A DNA stretch of 64,000 nt from Balaenoptera acutorostrata. Taxonomy: Eukaryota > Chordata > Mammalia > Artiodactyla > Balaenopteridae. Positions 1 through 14,256 of the stretch are shown here, piece after piece (position 1 is the stretch's first letter; each line of letters opens with the position of its first letter). Where the stretch lies: NCBI RefSeq assembly GCF_949987535.1, contig NC_080082.1, positions 29,615,164 through 29,679,163 of the forward strand, written 5' to 3'. The position numbers were made by a program, and so were the translations under genes. A model generated the notes under the pieces. The model ran no database searches. It was not told where the DNA came from and saw only the letters and a list, made by a program, of their open reading frames with translations.

Positions 1-164
1 CAGAAAATAAGTGTTGGCAAGGATGTGGAGAAATTGGAATCTTTGTGCACTATTGGAGGAAATGTAAAATGGTGGTTCCTCCAAAAATTAAAAATAGAAT
101 TACCTTACGATCCAGCAATTCCACTTCTGGGTATATACCCAAAAGAAGTGAAAGCAGGGTCTTG
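1..164 (+). mobile_element. L1 ORF2 3' fragment
   Basis: The stretch reads like the end of LINE-1 ORF2 in sense orientation, with the familiar text about a single-lane 'caattccacttctgggtata' block near 115-135. It is cut by the window edge on the left and fades after about 165. It is a dead fragment with no open frame of useful length. Confidence 0.8.
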
Positions 165-837
165 AAGAGAAATTTGGAGGGTATTTTAACAGTAGTTACT
201 CAAATTTAAAATGCACATACCTTCAACCCAGGAAGTTCACTGTCCCGTCGTTGGTATCAGCAGAAGCCTCAAAACAAGCTAAATATCCTTCAGGAGTGAA
301 GTATAAAAATGGTCATAATGAACATCTGATAAAAACGCATCTGCAATGGAAAGACCACCACATCTTACCATTCAGTGGGGAAAAAAACCCAAGGTATATG
401 TATAGTATAATGCTAATCACATTAAAAGGGAAATTTAAACTATATATGTGTATATGTGTGTGTATATATGGGCAAAGGTGTCTTTCATGAGTGTGTGCAT
501 GATGGTGGTGACAGAGGTGCTCAGGGCGTCGGTGATTTGGAAGGAGATCTTGCAGAGGTAGGCTAGTTCATCACCTCCACGATGTTGATGATCTTCTCAC
601 AATAAATGTATCTATTCTTTCTATCCCACCATCTAATGCCAGAATCCACCAGCCTCTGTTCCTATTGCCATGGTGACAGGAAACTATCTCCCAAGGCGGT
701 CCCTTCCAATCGTCACCAGTTCTAATTGCAAGAAAGGCCTTTCCCACCCAGAGCAGAATCTTTATTCCTGGTACTGCCCTTGGGACCACAGAGCACAAGT
801 CTATTCTTTTCAGCAATGCCATAAACATGTAGGTGTG

Positions 838-990
838 GCATCAGAAAGTCCTGGGTTCAAATCCCCACACTGCCACTTACAGCTGTGTGACCCTGAACAG
901 GCCATGTAACTCTTCAGTGCCTCATCTGTAAAATGGAGATACTAACAGCATCTGCCTTGTAGGACTGTGCTGAGGTCTAAGTGAAATAAA
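838..990 (+). repeat. MIR SINE
   Basis: Shows the MIR core: 'ctgggttcaaatcc', then 'ctgtgtgaccctgaacag' and 'cctcatctgtaaaatgg', in sense orientation. Confidence 0.8.
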
Positions 991-2884
991 CTCAGAATGT
1001 CCTGATGCATGGTACGTGCTCAATATTATGCCCCATGACTACTATGGCAGATGAGAGATAATTGCAAACATGTTGACTCATCAAGACCTGGGGTCTTCAT
1101 CCTTTCCCCTCGAATCTGGGCAGGCTCTGTGGCTTCTTGACCAATCAACAGTGGTGAAAGTGACCTGTGCTAGTTTCAGGGCCCAGGGCTTAAGAGACTC
1201 ACAGCTACCACTCCTGTCTCTTGGGATTCACCCTTGGTGCCCTGAGCCAAATGTAAGGAATCTAATTGCCCTGAGGCCACCATGCTGAAGAGGCCACAGG
1301 AGGGAGCTCTGGTCTTTAGTTCCAGCTGAGCTCAGCCCTCCAGCCACGCCTGCTAGGGTGCCAGACACGTGAGTGAAGCTGTCTTAGATCCTCCAGACCA
1401 GCCCATCTTCCAACTGAATGCCACCAAGTGACCTCAGACAGTGGTACATGAAACAAAAGAATCACCCAAATGAGCGCTTCTCAAATTCCTGACCCACAAA
1501 ACCAGGAGCGACAATAAACTGGTTGTTGTCTAAACTGCATTTTTGGGTGATTTTTTGCACGGCTATAGGAGCAACCACTGTCCACATATCCGAAGGTAAC
1601 TGTTTTCTTGCAGATTGAACCTGCCCACCCCTCTCAGTTGTTGCTCACATGATGGGGTTTTGAGTCTTAGGACTATTGTGATCAACTGTCTTCTGGACTG
1701 TTGAAGCCCAATAATGAACACAGCCCTCAGGGTGGTCTGCCCAACTGTGCCAGTTAAGAATCTATCCAGAACGATTTAAACAAAAAAGGAAATTTTGGAC
1801 TCACAGTGGCTTCAGGCTTGGCTGGATCCAGGTGCTCCAATGATATTGTCAGGCTCCATTTCCTTTACGATAAATTTATTCTCAGGCTCTTTCTCATGGA
1901 GACAAAGGCTCTAGAAACTCAGCTTCACACCCTTTCAGGTTGAAGTCTAGAAGGAAAGAGTATCTGTCATTCTCCTAGCATTTCCAGGAGGAGTTCCATT
2001 GATTCTCTCTGGTTCATGGCTAGGTGACCCAATCAGAGCCAATCACTATGTCCAGGAAGATGGAATTTCCTGGGAGCCCACGAATGGGGCCAACTCCATC
2101 CATCCATCTTAGCCCACGTGGACTAGGAGTAGGGAAGAGTGATTCTACAAAGGAAACCTAAGGGTACCGTCACAGGGTAAGGATGAATGGATGACTCAGC
2201 AGCAGAACTAAAAATATCCACATTCGCAGTTAAAAAGAGATGAAAAATCACCTCCCTCATTCTGGATGGCATACTTCTATTAATGCAGACTAGGGCCACA
2301 TCATTGCCTCATACTGATAACTCACACCAAATTTGCAGAGGGGTGTTTTTCCTCATCTTATGCTGCTTGGCTTCATTTTCCTCACTTCCTACCACATGAG
2401 GACTGCAGGCATTAGAAAGTCCTCCCTCTCCACCTCTGTCCCACAAGGCTTACCGGGGTACAGAGATGAGCAAAACTGGGCCTGGGCCGCCCTTCCCCTT
2501 TGCCGATTGGTCATCCCTCTCCTCTCAGAGTCAAAATGACTTAAGGGAGACAGCTTAGACCTGAAAACAAATTTTACTGCCAACACAGATGGCCCAAACC
2601 CAGGGCTTGATTCAATACTTTACAGGGCAAAAACAAGCGTTATTGTCTCCTCATTGAGTTGGATTGTTTCCCCTGAGTGGACAAGTGACCATCTGATTTA
2701 TAAGAAACCAGGAATTTTGCATATAACGTGAGTGCGTATGTAACAACAACAGCAGCAAAATCTGCCCACCATCCAAAGAGCAGCCCTTCCGTGCTCTCGG
2801 TCCACGGGGCTGCCAGACACAGCGAGATTTCTGAGACCTTGGCTCTAAAATCAGAGCATGTTTGCATGTGACCCGCAAATTCTA

Positions 2885-3000
2885 GTACAATCTGATCATT
2901 TGACAAATGAGTAAACTGATGCTCAGGGGAGCCCTGGCCCATAACAGCCCCAAGGTCACTCAGCAAGTGGGTGGCAGAGTGACCATCAGAATTTAGTCCT
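2885..3000 (-). repeat. MIR SINE, antisense
   Basis: Antisense MIR core with 'gcccaaggtcactcagcaag'-like text around 2950-2965 (here 'ccccaaggtcactcagcaag'). Confidence 0.65.
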
Positions 3001-4087
3001 TCTGACAGTTCAACTCTCCTGCCCTGCTTGGAGTTTCTGAGTGACCACACAGGTCCCAGAGTGGTGAAAAACAAGTTTTTTACTTTCATTTTGTAATCGG
3101 CCCTAATGCCGGGGGGCAGGGCTGGGAAGGGAGGACACATCAGGGGATTTACCCCTATTAATTGATTTGATAAATATTTATTAAGCGCCGACTGTAAACT
3201 TGGCCCTGGACTGAGGGCTGGAAGCACATTTCAGGGGCAGTGAGTGCTCTTGGTGTTTTCAGTGGCAGGTTGGTGTGGAGGGACAAAGATCCCAGAATCA
3301 CACACTTTCCTGTGTATTACAGACATGGGAAGTGCCAGGAAGGAAAAGGACAAGCTGTTTACCAGCACATTCCACAGGCATCCTGACCTAGCACAGGGGT
3401 CAGGACGGGCTCCCAGGAGAAAGTGACGTCTGAGCCGAGCTGTGAAGACACTTCCACAGGACTTTACAGTAAATGCTGCGAGGACGGCCTGTCCTCTGCC
3501 CACCTCCTCACTAAACTCCCCACTGCAGCAACCAGCATTCCCTAAACCTGCCACGAACCTTCCGGTAACCTGCTCATCTGATGACACACTCTGGGCAATC
3601 CCAGGATAATGATCTAAGATCCATTTCACAGCAGTCAGACATGTACCAGCAGGGAAGCAAGATGTACCTCCCCAGAAGGGAATTTGGACCGCACTTCCAC
3701 TCTTCCCCTCTGCATCCACTGGGGAAGAAAGTTCTTGTGAGGTTTTCCCCTCCAAATGTTCCATGGGAATGCCAACTTTCCATCCGGCTGCTTCTTCCAC
3801 TGGCTGGAATACAACTCCTTCCTCTTCCCCTGCCTGGTGAAGACTTTCTCACCCTCAGGCCCAAGGCAATGGCCCACCTGACTGGCCCACCTCCTCCCAG
3901 GCTGGACTGGGTCTCCCCTCTGTTCCCCCTGCCTCTATCCTAGCCATGACCCTGGTATTACTTTTCCCCACACACCCATGAGGCTGCCTCCATGACTATG
4001 AGTTTCCTGAGTACAAGGCTTGTGGCTTCTTGATCCTTATTCTCCCCTGTTGGTGATGTCTACCCTTAGAGGGACTTCAGCATCTGC

Positions 4088-4232
4088 TGGGCCCACTGAT
4101 TTGAACCAGGCTCTGCCACTCACTAGCTCTGTGACCTTGGGCAAGTTACTTAACTTCTCTGGGCCTCCTTACTCTAAAATGGGAATGATGACTAGTCCTT
4201 ACCTCACAGGGTTGTTAGAGGATTAAATGAGA
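4088..4232 (+). repeat. MIR SINE upstream of MT2A
   Basis: Clear sense MIR: 'ctctgtgaccttgggcaagt' at about 4129-4148, then the 'taaaatgggaatgatgac' tail. It ends about 290 bp before the first metal-response element of MT2A. Confidence 0.85.
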
Positions 4233-4523
4233 GCTCGCACATAACACGCTTACACCTTCCCTATCACATGCTAAAGCACTCGATATACAGTATGTCATCA
4301 ATAACCATCCCACGGGTTTAATATGATGCTACACAATTTTTAAGCCTTGACGGGTGCGAAGAGTTTTTTTTTTAATCTGTCCTGACTTCCCACCGGTTTT
4401 CAGCCGGAGCAGAATCCGCAAGACCCACTCTCTTAACTACTCAGGTTCAAGCACAGGGCACCGGATGCAGTGGGGAGGGTAGGGGTGGGGCGTGCTGGGG
4501 GAGGGGAAGGCGGTGGCGGGAAC

Positions 4524-4744
4524 TGCGCACACAGCGAAGGGCAGGGGTCAGGGTGCTCCGCGCTCTGCACCCGGCCCTCCCTCGCCGAGGCGCACGTAGG
4601 GCGGCTACTGAGAACGGGTGCCGGGTGGCCCGTGTGCACAGCTCGGGACGCCGCGCGGGCCGCCAGTGACTCAGCGCGGGGCGTGTGCAGGCTGCGTCCG
4701 CCCCGGAGGGCTTTTGCACTCGCCCGGCTCCTTCCCGCTATAAA
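4524..4744 (+). promoter_or_regulatory. MT2A promoter with metal-response elements, AP-1 site and TATA box
   Basis: TATAAA lies at 4739-4744, about 100 bp before the start codon. Metal-response-element cores (TGCRCNC or its complement) occur at 4524-4530 (TGCGCAC), 4566-4572 (TGCACCC, followed by GGCCC, matching the long consensus), 4632-4638 and 4683-4689 (both reverse, GTGTGCA), and 4715-4721 (TGCACTC). A perfect AP-1 site with antioxidant-element extension (TGACTCAGC) sits at 4667-4675, where the human MT2A promoter also has an AP-1 element. Zinc-loaded MTF-1 is the known activator of such elements; binding here is inferred from sequence only. Confidence 0.85.
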
Positions 4745-4842
4745 GGCAGCCCACGGCGCCCTCCGCTCCAGCACACCCCCTCGACGTCCTTGCCATCCTT
4801 CGTGCCGCCGTCTCCGGACCCCAACCTCTGCTTCCTCTCGCC

Positions 4843-5535
<693 letters not shown>

Positions 5536-5627
5536 TGCCGCGGAGAGCCTGCACCGGGTGTAAATAGAGCAATGTGTACAAACCTACATTCCTCTTTTTT
5601 TTTTGTCCTATAAAATACAAGAATGGT

Positions 5628-5633
5628 AATAAA
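5628..5633 (+). terminator. MT2A polyadenylation signal
   Basis: AATAAA, 93 bp after the stop codon, followed by a GT/T-rich stretch. Confidence 0.85.
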
Positions 5634-7794
5634 AGTGGTTGGCTTTATTCTGGCTGTTTTCCTCGACTTGACCAGGGCTGGGGTGAGGGACTGGGCTAGA
5701 AGTACAGAGACTTGGTTTCTGGACCAAAATGTTAGCCCTTAACAAACCCAGTGCCTTGTTCAAGCCACATTACCCCACTGGGCTTCATCTTCTGTAAAAT
5801 GGAAGAGCCTTAGGCCAGATGCTATAAGGACACTGGGCACATACAGGGTCCCCTCTGTTTTCAAGTCAAGGGTTGGTGGCACAGAAACTTCTCATTCCAG
5901 AATTCTCATTCTCCATGGTTTCCCTGTTCAACTTCGGTTCCTCGCTGGATTTTAGTCTTGAAAGTGACTAAAGGGGTGGAAAACTCCCTCACCTGCTTGA
6001 ATCTAAATGGGGCTTCTAAAAAATCCCTGTGGTGAAGGAACATTTCATTATAAAAATGCCATAGAACAATACAAAGCCCATGTTTTTAGATTCCACACAC
6101 GTAATTTCAATCAATATATGAAAAACAAAATCAGAGATTTAAAAACGTCGCACACATGTTCATCGAAGGTGTCCATTGAGCACCGTTGCAATCTGGCCTT
6201 CCAAAATCCAGCCCTTGGCTACTTGAAAGCAGCAAAATAACTAGGGATGTGGAGGGAATTACACAGTCATTTCCCATGAAGAGGGTGTGTGCCTGAGAAT
6301 TGGTTCCAGATGGACTATTTCATGTCCGCCCGTGCTGGGTGATGGCAGATTCTGCAGTTTGGAGGGTGTGGTGGTGTTTATTAGGCAGGAGTGAGGCGCC
6401 CTGTGACTTGTAATTAATGCCAACAGTTAGTCCCCCTGGCTATTTGTGGAGGGAATGGCTATTTGATGTAAAATAAAAGAGAAAGACAAGTCACGTGGCC
6501 CAAGAGTCAAGACCATGCTTGCCCACAGGTGCCCTGTGTGAAGAGGGGATTTCAGAAACCAGCCTGTGCTGAGTGCGTGGGCGTCTCAGTTCACAGCCTG
6601 CCTGTTTCGCCACAGGTGGTATGGCCTGGGCATGTTACTCAACATCTGAGTCTCTATTTTCCCATTTGTGAAAAAGAGATTATATCTCTATGTGGGGATT
6701 AAATGATAGTGTCCTGGCTTAATAAACAGTGGCCATTATGATCATTATGTCCACACTGACATTCGTGGAGAGAGAATCCTTTTAGCTCCCAACAAGCTCT
6801 TGGGGAAAAGCTCATTGGTTTAGAAGCATTATTCTGGGTTGGAGGTTAAGGATGGGATTGGAAATTTGCTGATCCGGTGCCAAAGGGAGTATGGATGACC
6901 TCCAAAGAGACCCCCAGGACAAGATGCTGCCACAGCATTTGGACAGACTCAGAAGCCATTCCCATGCTTCATGTCGTTTGATCTGCACAGGAACCAGTGA
7001 GAGAGTGAATGTGCAGGGGTTGGAGTGATTGTGCTGATTCCAGAGAGGTTAAGCAACCTGCCCAAGGTCACACAGCTCAGAGGTCAGAGGTCTGAACCTA
7101 CACTACAGCTGACCTCACCCCCTGGCCACAGCTGGCAGATAATGATGTCACTGAATGCTAAATCCTGCCTCTCACTATTCAGAGTTAGAAGGACCTTTCG
7201 AAATGGACAGATTGTGCTCCTGGCTTGACACATGGGAAACTGAATTCCAGAGAGGTCACAGAACTATACAGACTGCCTGCTCAGTGCTCTTCCCATTGCT
7301 GCCTCTGTGTCAGCTTTCAACATCCTCACCTGTCATATGAAGTCCTGGTGTAAGATCGTGGGTGAGGGCATGATGCTGCAGTCAGGCTGCATGAGTGCCT
7401 ATCTCACCTGCATCACTTATAGCCACAGGATATAATCCCTCTGTGGCTCAGTCTCCTCCACTTTTAAAGGGGCAAAATAAAAGCATATGATTCAGAAGAT
7501 TAAAGAACTAGTACATGTAAAGAACTTAGTATGGTGTTTGGCACGTGGTGAGTGGTCTATAACGTTAGCCATTTATTATTATTATTATTAAACATAGGGG
7601 GTATTTATGTACCTCTAGACACAGAAGCAGTGGTGGTGTGCCTAGCTGTGTGTCCTGTGTTGTCCTCAACCGATCAGCACTGGGGATTTATAACCCTGAG
7701 CACAACAGTCTGTGCCCTTTGCTACCACTTGCACCAGTATTTTACTAAACATTTTTCCTTTAATGATTTATATGTTTTAAAATATATTTGTATT

Positions 7795-8225
7795 AGCATT
7801 CTCCAGAGAAACAGAACCAGCAGGGTGTAGGTAGGTAGGTAGATAGAGAGATAGATAAAGAGAGAGGGAGAGAGAGATTTATTTTAAGAAATTGGCTCAT
7901 GCAACTGTGGAAGCTGGCACGACTGAAATTTATAGGGCTAGCCAGCAGCCTGGAAATTCCAGTAGGAGTTGATGTTGGTTGCAATCTTGAGTCTAAAGGC
8001 CGTCTGGAGGCCCAATTCCCTCCTCTTCAAGAGACCTCAGTTTTTCCTCTAAGGCCTTCACTGACTGGATGAAGCCTTCCACATTATGAAGGGTAATCTG
8101 CTTTTCTCAGTCTACTGATTTAAATGTTAATCACATCTGAAAAATACCTTCACAGCAACATCAGGCTAGTGTGTGACCAAGGATTGGGCATGACAGCCTA
8201 AAACACGTTGGTACATAAAACTAAC
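7795..8225. mobile_element. Decayed interspersed repeat, family uncertain
   Basis: Contains phrases I recognise from a common mammalian repeat ('aattggctcatgcaactgtg', 'gatttaaatgttaatcacat'), but I cannot assign the family without a library search. A short GGTA/GATA run (7826-7860) lies inside it. It has no counterpart in the amplified MT1 units. Confidence 0.5.
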
Positions 8226-8469
8226 CGTTATAGACCACCACTTATCAAACTAGCACCCACACAACTTCGTAAACCGTACTTAATCTCCCAACAAAGACAA
8301 TAACAAGGTCATACTTCTGCCTAACATGACACAACTATCCTACCTACAACTGAAAACGTATAACACTGTCCCCAAAGGAGGACGCAAACTCTTTGGGTGA
8401 TGGTCACTTTTGTACTTGATATCACATAACAAATACTGTGATGTTAACAATACGTAAATACTACAATGT

Positions 8470-9140
8470 AAAGTCAATACATTCTATGTTATATGAGAAG
8501 GGGATAAAAGAGGGAAGAAAACAAAGATATTTGCCGTATATATAAAAACATATCTATAACAAAATAATGAAGAAGTACTCCTAACACTTACAGTTGTCAT
8601 TTCTGTTTCTGGAACTGGTCATGTGGTCACAGCTGACATTTATAAACATCTTCGTATACTACCTATTCTGTATTCCCTTTGCTCCCTGCATGCACCTCAG
8701 TTGGTCATGGTTCCTTAGGATGCTGGGGTGACCCAAACATTCATTTTTGAAGGGTCTGAGCCTTTATCAGTCCTGCCTTGATTGGCTTGTTATAGTAGTT
8801 TTTCACTGACTTTAATCACAGGGCAGGGTAGTACTAAGAGATGCCCTAAGGGATCTCCTCTATTCCACAGGCTTTTTTACAGCCATTGCAGAGTCTCAAC
8901 CAATAAGCCTAGAGTAGTTGCTACTTCTTGCAACTAGCTCCGAGCAGCATAATATCATCAGTGTACTGGACCAGTATGATGTCTTGCAGAAGGAAAAGGC
9001 AATCTAGGTCCTTGAAAACAAAATCATGACATGGGCCTGAAGAGCTGATAAGCTTGAGGCTTATCTCTGTTTAAAAGATTTCAAGCAGTACACTGATGTT
9101 GAATATACATCAAAGGAAAACTCTGGGCCAAAGGAAAACT
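8470..9140 (-). mobile_element. Decayed endogenous retrovirus pol fragment (ERVL-like)
   Basis: On the minus strand a reverse-transcriptase active-site signature of the Y-x-D-D type is visible at 8954-8965, flanked by sequence resembling ERVL-type pol. The frame around it is broken and no open frame of note remains, so this is a fossil. Assignment to ERVL rests on recognition of text, not on a search. Confidence 0.5.
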
Positions 9141-9177
9141 TTATCTTTGAACTTCTTCCCTTGGGAAGCTGACTGGA

Positions 9178-9325
9178 TTCAGATCCAGTGGCACTACTTC
9201 CCAGCTCTGTGACCCTGGGCAAGTTATTTAACATCCTTGTGACTTACCTTTCCCACCAGCCAAATGGGCTCATAAATAACAGTATTCCTCTTTTTGAGTC
9301 ATTGTGAGGGTTGAAAGATCAAAAA
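9178..9325 (+). repeat. MIR SINE
   Basis: Sense MIR with 'ctctgtgaccctgggcaagt' near 9210-9229 and an A-rich tail region after it. Confidence 0.8.
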
Positions 9326-9778
9326 ATGATTAACCAGGTGGGACACACACACAACGCTGTCTAATTGTCAGTAATATTGAAAGGGAAACAATTATTTTTC
9401 TTGATATGCAGATGCTAGATCTGCCTATCACCTAAAATGATCCCTCCCCTGGAGGCATCCCACTTTCTGAACAACTTTCCTGGAGTGAGGTGGGCTGGCT
9501 AGGCTGTGGAGAGTCTCTGGAGAGTTCTGTGCAAAGGATCCAGACAAATGTGCCCATACATCCCTTCAAACTTTTAGAGAGTGGAGGAAGGATGGAGCAG
9601 ACAGAGGCCAGCGTCCGCCTTGAAACTGAGACAGAAAAATAGGGCCTAAGTCCCTCTGGGCACAGGCAAAGGAAAAGTACTGGGAGGCAAACGTCACATC
9701 CGCCGCTGGGACGCTGCACACAACTCCCTCGGCTCTTTCCACCGCCCCCTTCAAGCCAGGGACATGAGCACAGGCCGG

Positions 9779-9809
9779 GGGGGGGGGGGGGGAGGAGGCC
9801 GGGGGGGGG
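9779..9809 (+). repeat. Poly-G tract upstream of the first MT1 gene
   Basis: Fourteen consecutive G (9779-9792), then AGGAGGCC, then nine G (9801-9809), about 370 bp before the TATA box. Such runs can form G-quadruplexes and are also prone to length error in sequencing. Confidence 0.8.
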
Positions 9810-10025
9810 CACACGGGCTCCGGAAAGGACGAACTTGAACCCAAAGGCAATGGGGCCTGGGGTGGCAAAGAGAGGGGGAACTGGGTTCCTGGAAGATCCC
9901 GGAACAAAGGTGACTGCCTACCTTGGGAAAATTGGGAAGGGGAAGGCAGGGAAGCTGGGAAGCCGGGAGCCGCCCAGCACACCGTCCCTCCGCGAGTTCT
10001 AGCGCCAAAGGGGCGGCCGCAGCGC

Positions 10026-10185
10026 TGCACACCGACCCAATCCTTGCTCACGGAACGCTGCGCTCGGCCCGGCCAGCTGCGCACAGCCGGAACGGGCGCC
10101 GCCGGCTGAACAGGCGCAGATCCGCGCGCCGCGTGCAAGGCGGGGGCGGGACCTCTGCGCCCGGGCCGCTTCCTCTGGGTATAAA
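10026..10185 (+). promoter_or_regulatory. Promoter of MT1 gene 1
   Basis: TATAAA at 10180-10185. Metal-response cores at 10026-10032 (TGCACAC), 10059-10065 (TGCGCTC followed by GGCCC), 10078-10084 (TGCGCAC), 10131-10137 (reverse, GCGTGCA) and 10156-10162 (TGCGCCC). A further core is far upstream at 9715-9721. A GC box (GGGGCGGG) lies at about 10143-10150. Confidence 0.85.
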
Positions 10186-10284
10186 CTGAACCCGCCGGCT
10201 CCTAGGTTCCAACACGCCCCCAACCGGCCCAAGACCCTGTTCTGTGCCACTTGCTTTGGACCTCCCGCCTCACCTCGCCTCCAA

Positions 10285-11432
<1,148 letters not shown>

Positions 11433-11543
11433 TGTCGCGGAGAGCCTGCCCCGGTGTCAATGGAGGAACACGGGCCGACCTGCGTTTTTATACAACTCTG
11501 ACTTGATTGCTACATTCCCTTTCCTATGAAATATGTAAGTGGT

Positions 11544-11549
11544 AATAAA
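11544..11549 (+). terminator. Polyadenylation signal of MT1 gene 1
   Basis: AATAAA, 112 bp after the stop codon. Confidence 0.85.
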
Positions 11550-14250
11550 AGTTGTTGACACTATTCCGACTCGGCTTTCTCTTCTGTGCATTGGGAATAA
11601 GGGCTTTTGTGCCATCCAGGGCTGGTGTAGGAGACTGGATGAGAAGTGCAGAGACTTGGGTACTGGAACAAAATGTGAGTCCCTAACAAACTGAGTGCCT
11701 AAGACAAGACACACTCCCTCACTGGGTTCATCTTCCGTAAAATGGAAGAGCATTAGACCAGATGCTCTAAGGGTGTTGAGCAGATACAAGGTCCCCTCCA
11801 TTCTCATGTCAAGGGTTGGTGGCATGGCAAGGGTTGGTGACTTCTCAATGCCTCATTTTCCATCCTCTGATTTCCCTGGCTAACTTCACTTCCTCATAGA
11901 TTTTAGGCTTGATAGACTGTAAAGAAGTTGGAATCACACCTCCAGTTACCTGAATCCCTACCTGGAAGTCTCAAACTCCCTGCACTGAAAGACGTGTGAA
12001 TTTTCTAGCTGTGGTTTTTATTTTCTAACTTCACAAACCTAAACTTTGGTAAAATAAAATTAAGTGAATTACTAAGAAAAATTTAAAAGGACACAAAATA
12101 CAAAACCCAATTTTTGATTCAATAAATTTGAATAAATATATGAAGAACAGAGTAATACAGGAAAAATTTAAAAAGTAAAAACATGTTTGTTCACTTGAAA
12201 CTAACACAATATTGTAAATCAACTATACTTCAATTATTAAAAAAAACCACGTGTTCATCAAAGAAGTACGTTGAACACTGAAAACACTTTCAAATGCCCC
12301 ACTGTGTGGACCACCCACACCTGGAGTAGCTCTTCCCCCCATCCCCACAGGGAACATCGGTCTTGGCTGGCCCAGTGCCAGTGACAGGACACCTGCTACC
12401 CCTGAGAGCTCCCTGCGGTGAGTTGGCTCTGAATCTTTGGAAGTTCCTTTAGGTCAGGCTGAACTTTGCCTTCAAAATCCAGCCCTTGGCTACTTGAAAC
12501 CAGCAAAGTAACTAGGAATTTGCAGGTAATGCCCAGACATTTCCCAACAAGAGGGAGAGTACCTGGAAATTGGTTCCAGATGAAGGACTTCATGTCTGCC
12601 TGTGCAGGGTAGTGTCAGATTCTGCATTTACAAAGTTGTGGTATTTATTAGGAAGGAGTGAGGCGCTGAGTGACTTGTAAATAATGGCAATAGCTAGTAC
12701 TCCTGACAACTTTTGGAGGGATTTGCTATTTGATGTAAAGTCAAAGAGAAAGACGAGTCACGTGGCCCAAGTGTCAGAACCACACTTACCCACAGGTGTC
12801 CTGTGTGAAGAGGGGATTTCAGGAGCCAGCCTGTGCTGGGTGCATGGGTGCTGGTGTCAGGCAGTCTTGGTTCACAGACCACAGTGGCACTTACCAGCCG
12901 CGTATCCTAAATGAGTCGCTCAACCTCTCTAAGTCTCCATTTCCTATAAAAAGGAGATTATATCCCTATGTGGTATTGAGAGTGGCCTAGCTCCTCACTA
13001 GGGCTTAATAAACAGTGTCTATTATGATGCTTCTGTTCACAGTGACTTTACTGGGACAGAATCTTGTTGAATTCCAACAAGCTCTTGGGGAAAGGCTCAT
13101 GGTTTTGCAAGCTTTACCCTCCAGGCTGGAGGTTAAAGTTTGATTGCAAATTTACTGATCCATTGGCAGGGGAAGTGTGGATGCCCTGCAATAGCCCCCC
13201 TAGGATAAGATGCTGCCACACCATTTGGAGAAACACAAAAACACAAAATCAATGCCCACCCTTCATATCACTTGATCTACACTGAACCAGTAACAGAGTG
13301 AACTTGCAGGGGCTGGAATGATTGTTCCAGCTACCCAGAGTTTAAGCAACCTGCCTAAGGGCACACAGATCATATTCAGAGGTCTGAACCTATCGTAAGG
13401 CTGTCTCACCTACTTGCCAAAGGTCGCTGATTATGAGGTCACTGAATGCTGAGTCCTGCCTATCATTATTCAGAGCTGGAAGCCTCCTTTGAGACAGTCT
13501 AGTTGTGCTTCTGGCTGGAGAGATGGGATACTGAAGTCCAGAGAGGTCACAGAGCTATGCAGAGGGATCTGACTGCCAGCTCAGTGCTCTTCCCACTGCT
13601 GAATACTGAAAGGGAAATAACCACTTTTCATGCTTTGTTATTTAATGCCAGGTCTGCCCATCACTTACAATGATCCCTTCCATGGGGTGGGATCTCATGC
13701 TTTGGGAGCCTCCATCCTGGAGCAGGGTGGACTGGCTAGGATCAGGAAAACCCCTGGCAAGTTTAGGCCAGGAGCACCGGGACAAATGTGCCCATCCATC
13801 CATTCAGTAGTGGAGAACAGAAGGAAGGATGGGAGGCAGAGGCCTGAGTTGGTCGCGGCGCTCTTACGGAGAAACGTTAGAGAAACGCTGCCTAAGGACC
13901 ATCGTGGGGACCAGGACAGGAAATGGTGGGGGAAGAGGGAGTCGGAGGATTGGTGGTGAAGCTCACATCCACCACCGGTCTCTGCACACAACTCCCAGGA
14001 TCCAGCCATGCCTGGGACGTGAGCGTGACACTAGGGTTGCACACGGGCTCCGGAAAGGGTGAACGTGAAGACAACAGCGCGGGGGGCGGGGGTGGGGAAG
14101 ACGGCGAGGACACAGAGGCTGGGTTGCTGGAAAATCCGGGAACAAGGTGGCTGCCGCCCTCGGGAAAATCGGGAGGGGCGGACAGGGAGGCTAGGACACC
14201 GCGTACCTCCTGGCAAACAGTCCCTCCCCGCGAGCAGGCACCAAACACGG
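11550..14250. other. Downstream flank of MT1 gene 1, shortened copy of the unit
   Basis: No gene seen. It aligns by eye with the flanks of the other metallothionein genes. At about 13600 the sequence jumps from a block matching 7300 and 18165 directly to one matching 9377 and 19128, so roughly 1 kb found in the amplified units is missing here. An A/T-rich patch spans 12030-12245. Confidence 0.7.
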
Positions 14251-14256
14251 CTCTCC

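Larger units (their letters stand above)
165..4500. other. Intergenic DNA upstream of MT2A, no gene seen
   Basis: I see no exon of a recognisable gene here on either strand. It holds MIR copies (listed separately), a TATATG-rich patch near 440-470, and an older interspersed-repeat-like block around 1760-2160 that I cannot name. The longest open frames (about 190 codons on the minus strand near 2640-3800) have no recognisable domain and no splice context. MT3 and MT4, which in other mammals lie on this side of MT2A, are not present in these 4.5 kb. Confidence 0.6.
5640..9700. other. MT2A downstream flank, older copy of the metallothionein duplication unit
   Basis: No gene seen. Several blocks match, in order, the flanks of the MT1 genes at moderate divergence: 6290-6600 with 12540-12850 and 17190-17470; 7000-7310 with 13300-13600 and 17880-18170; 7370-7580 with 18210-18430; and 9380-9500 with 13605-13740 and 19130-19260. 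So MT2A sits in an old copy of the same roughly 5-kb unit as the MT1 genes. A retroelement-rich stretch (7795-9140) interrupts it. Confidence 0.7.

Noticed and set aside
2640..3800. Two minus-strand open frames of about 190 codons upstream of MT2A
   Set aside because: No recognisable family, MIR sequence inside, no splice or promoter context.
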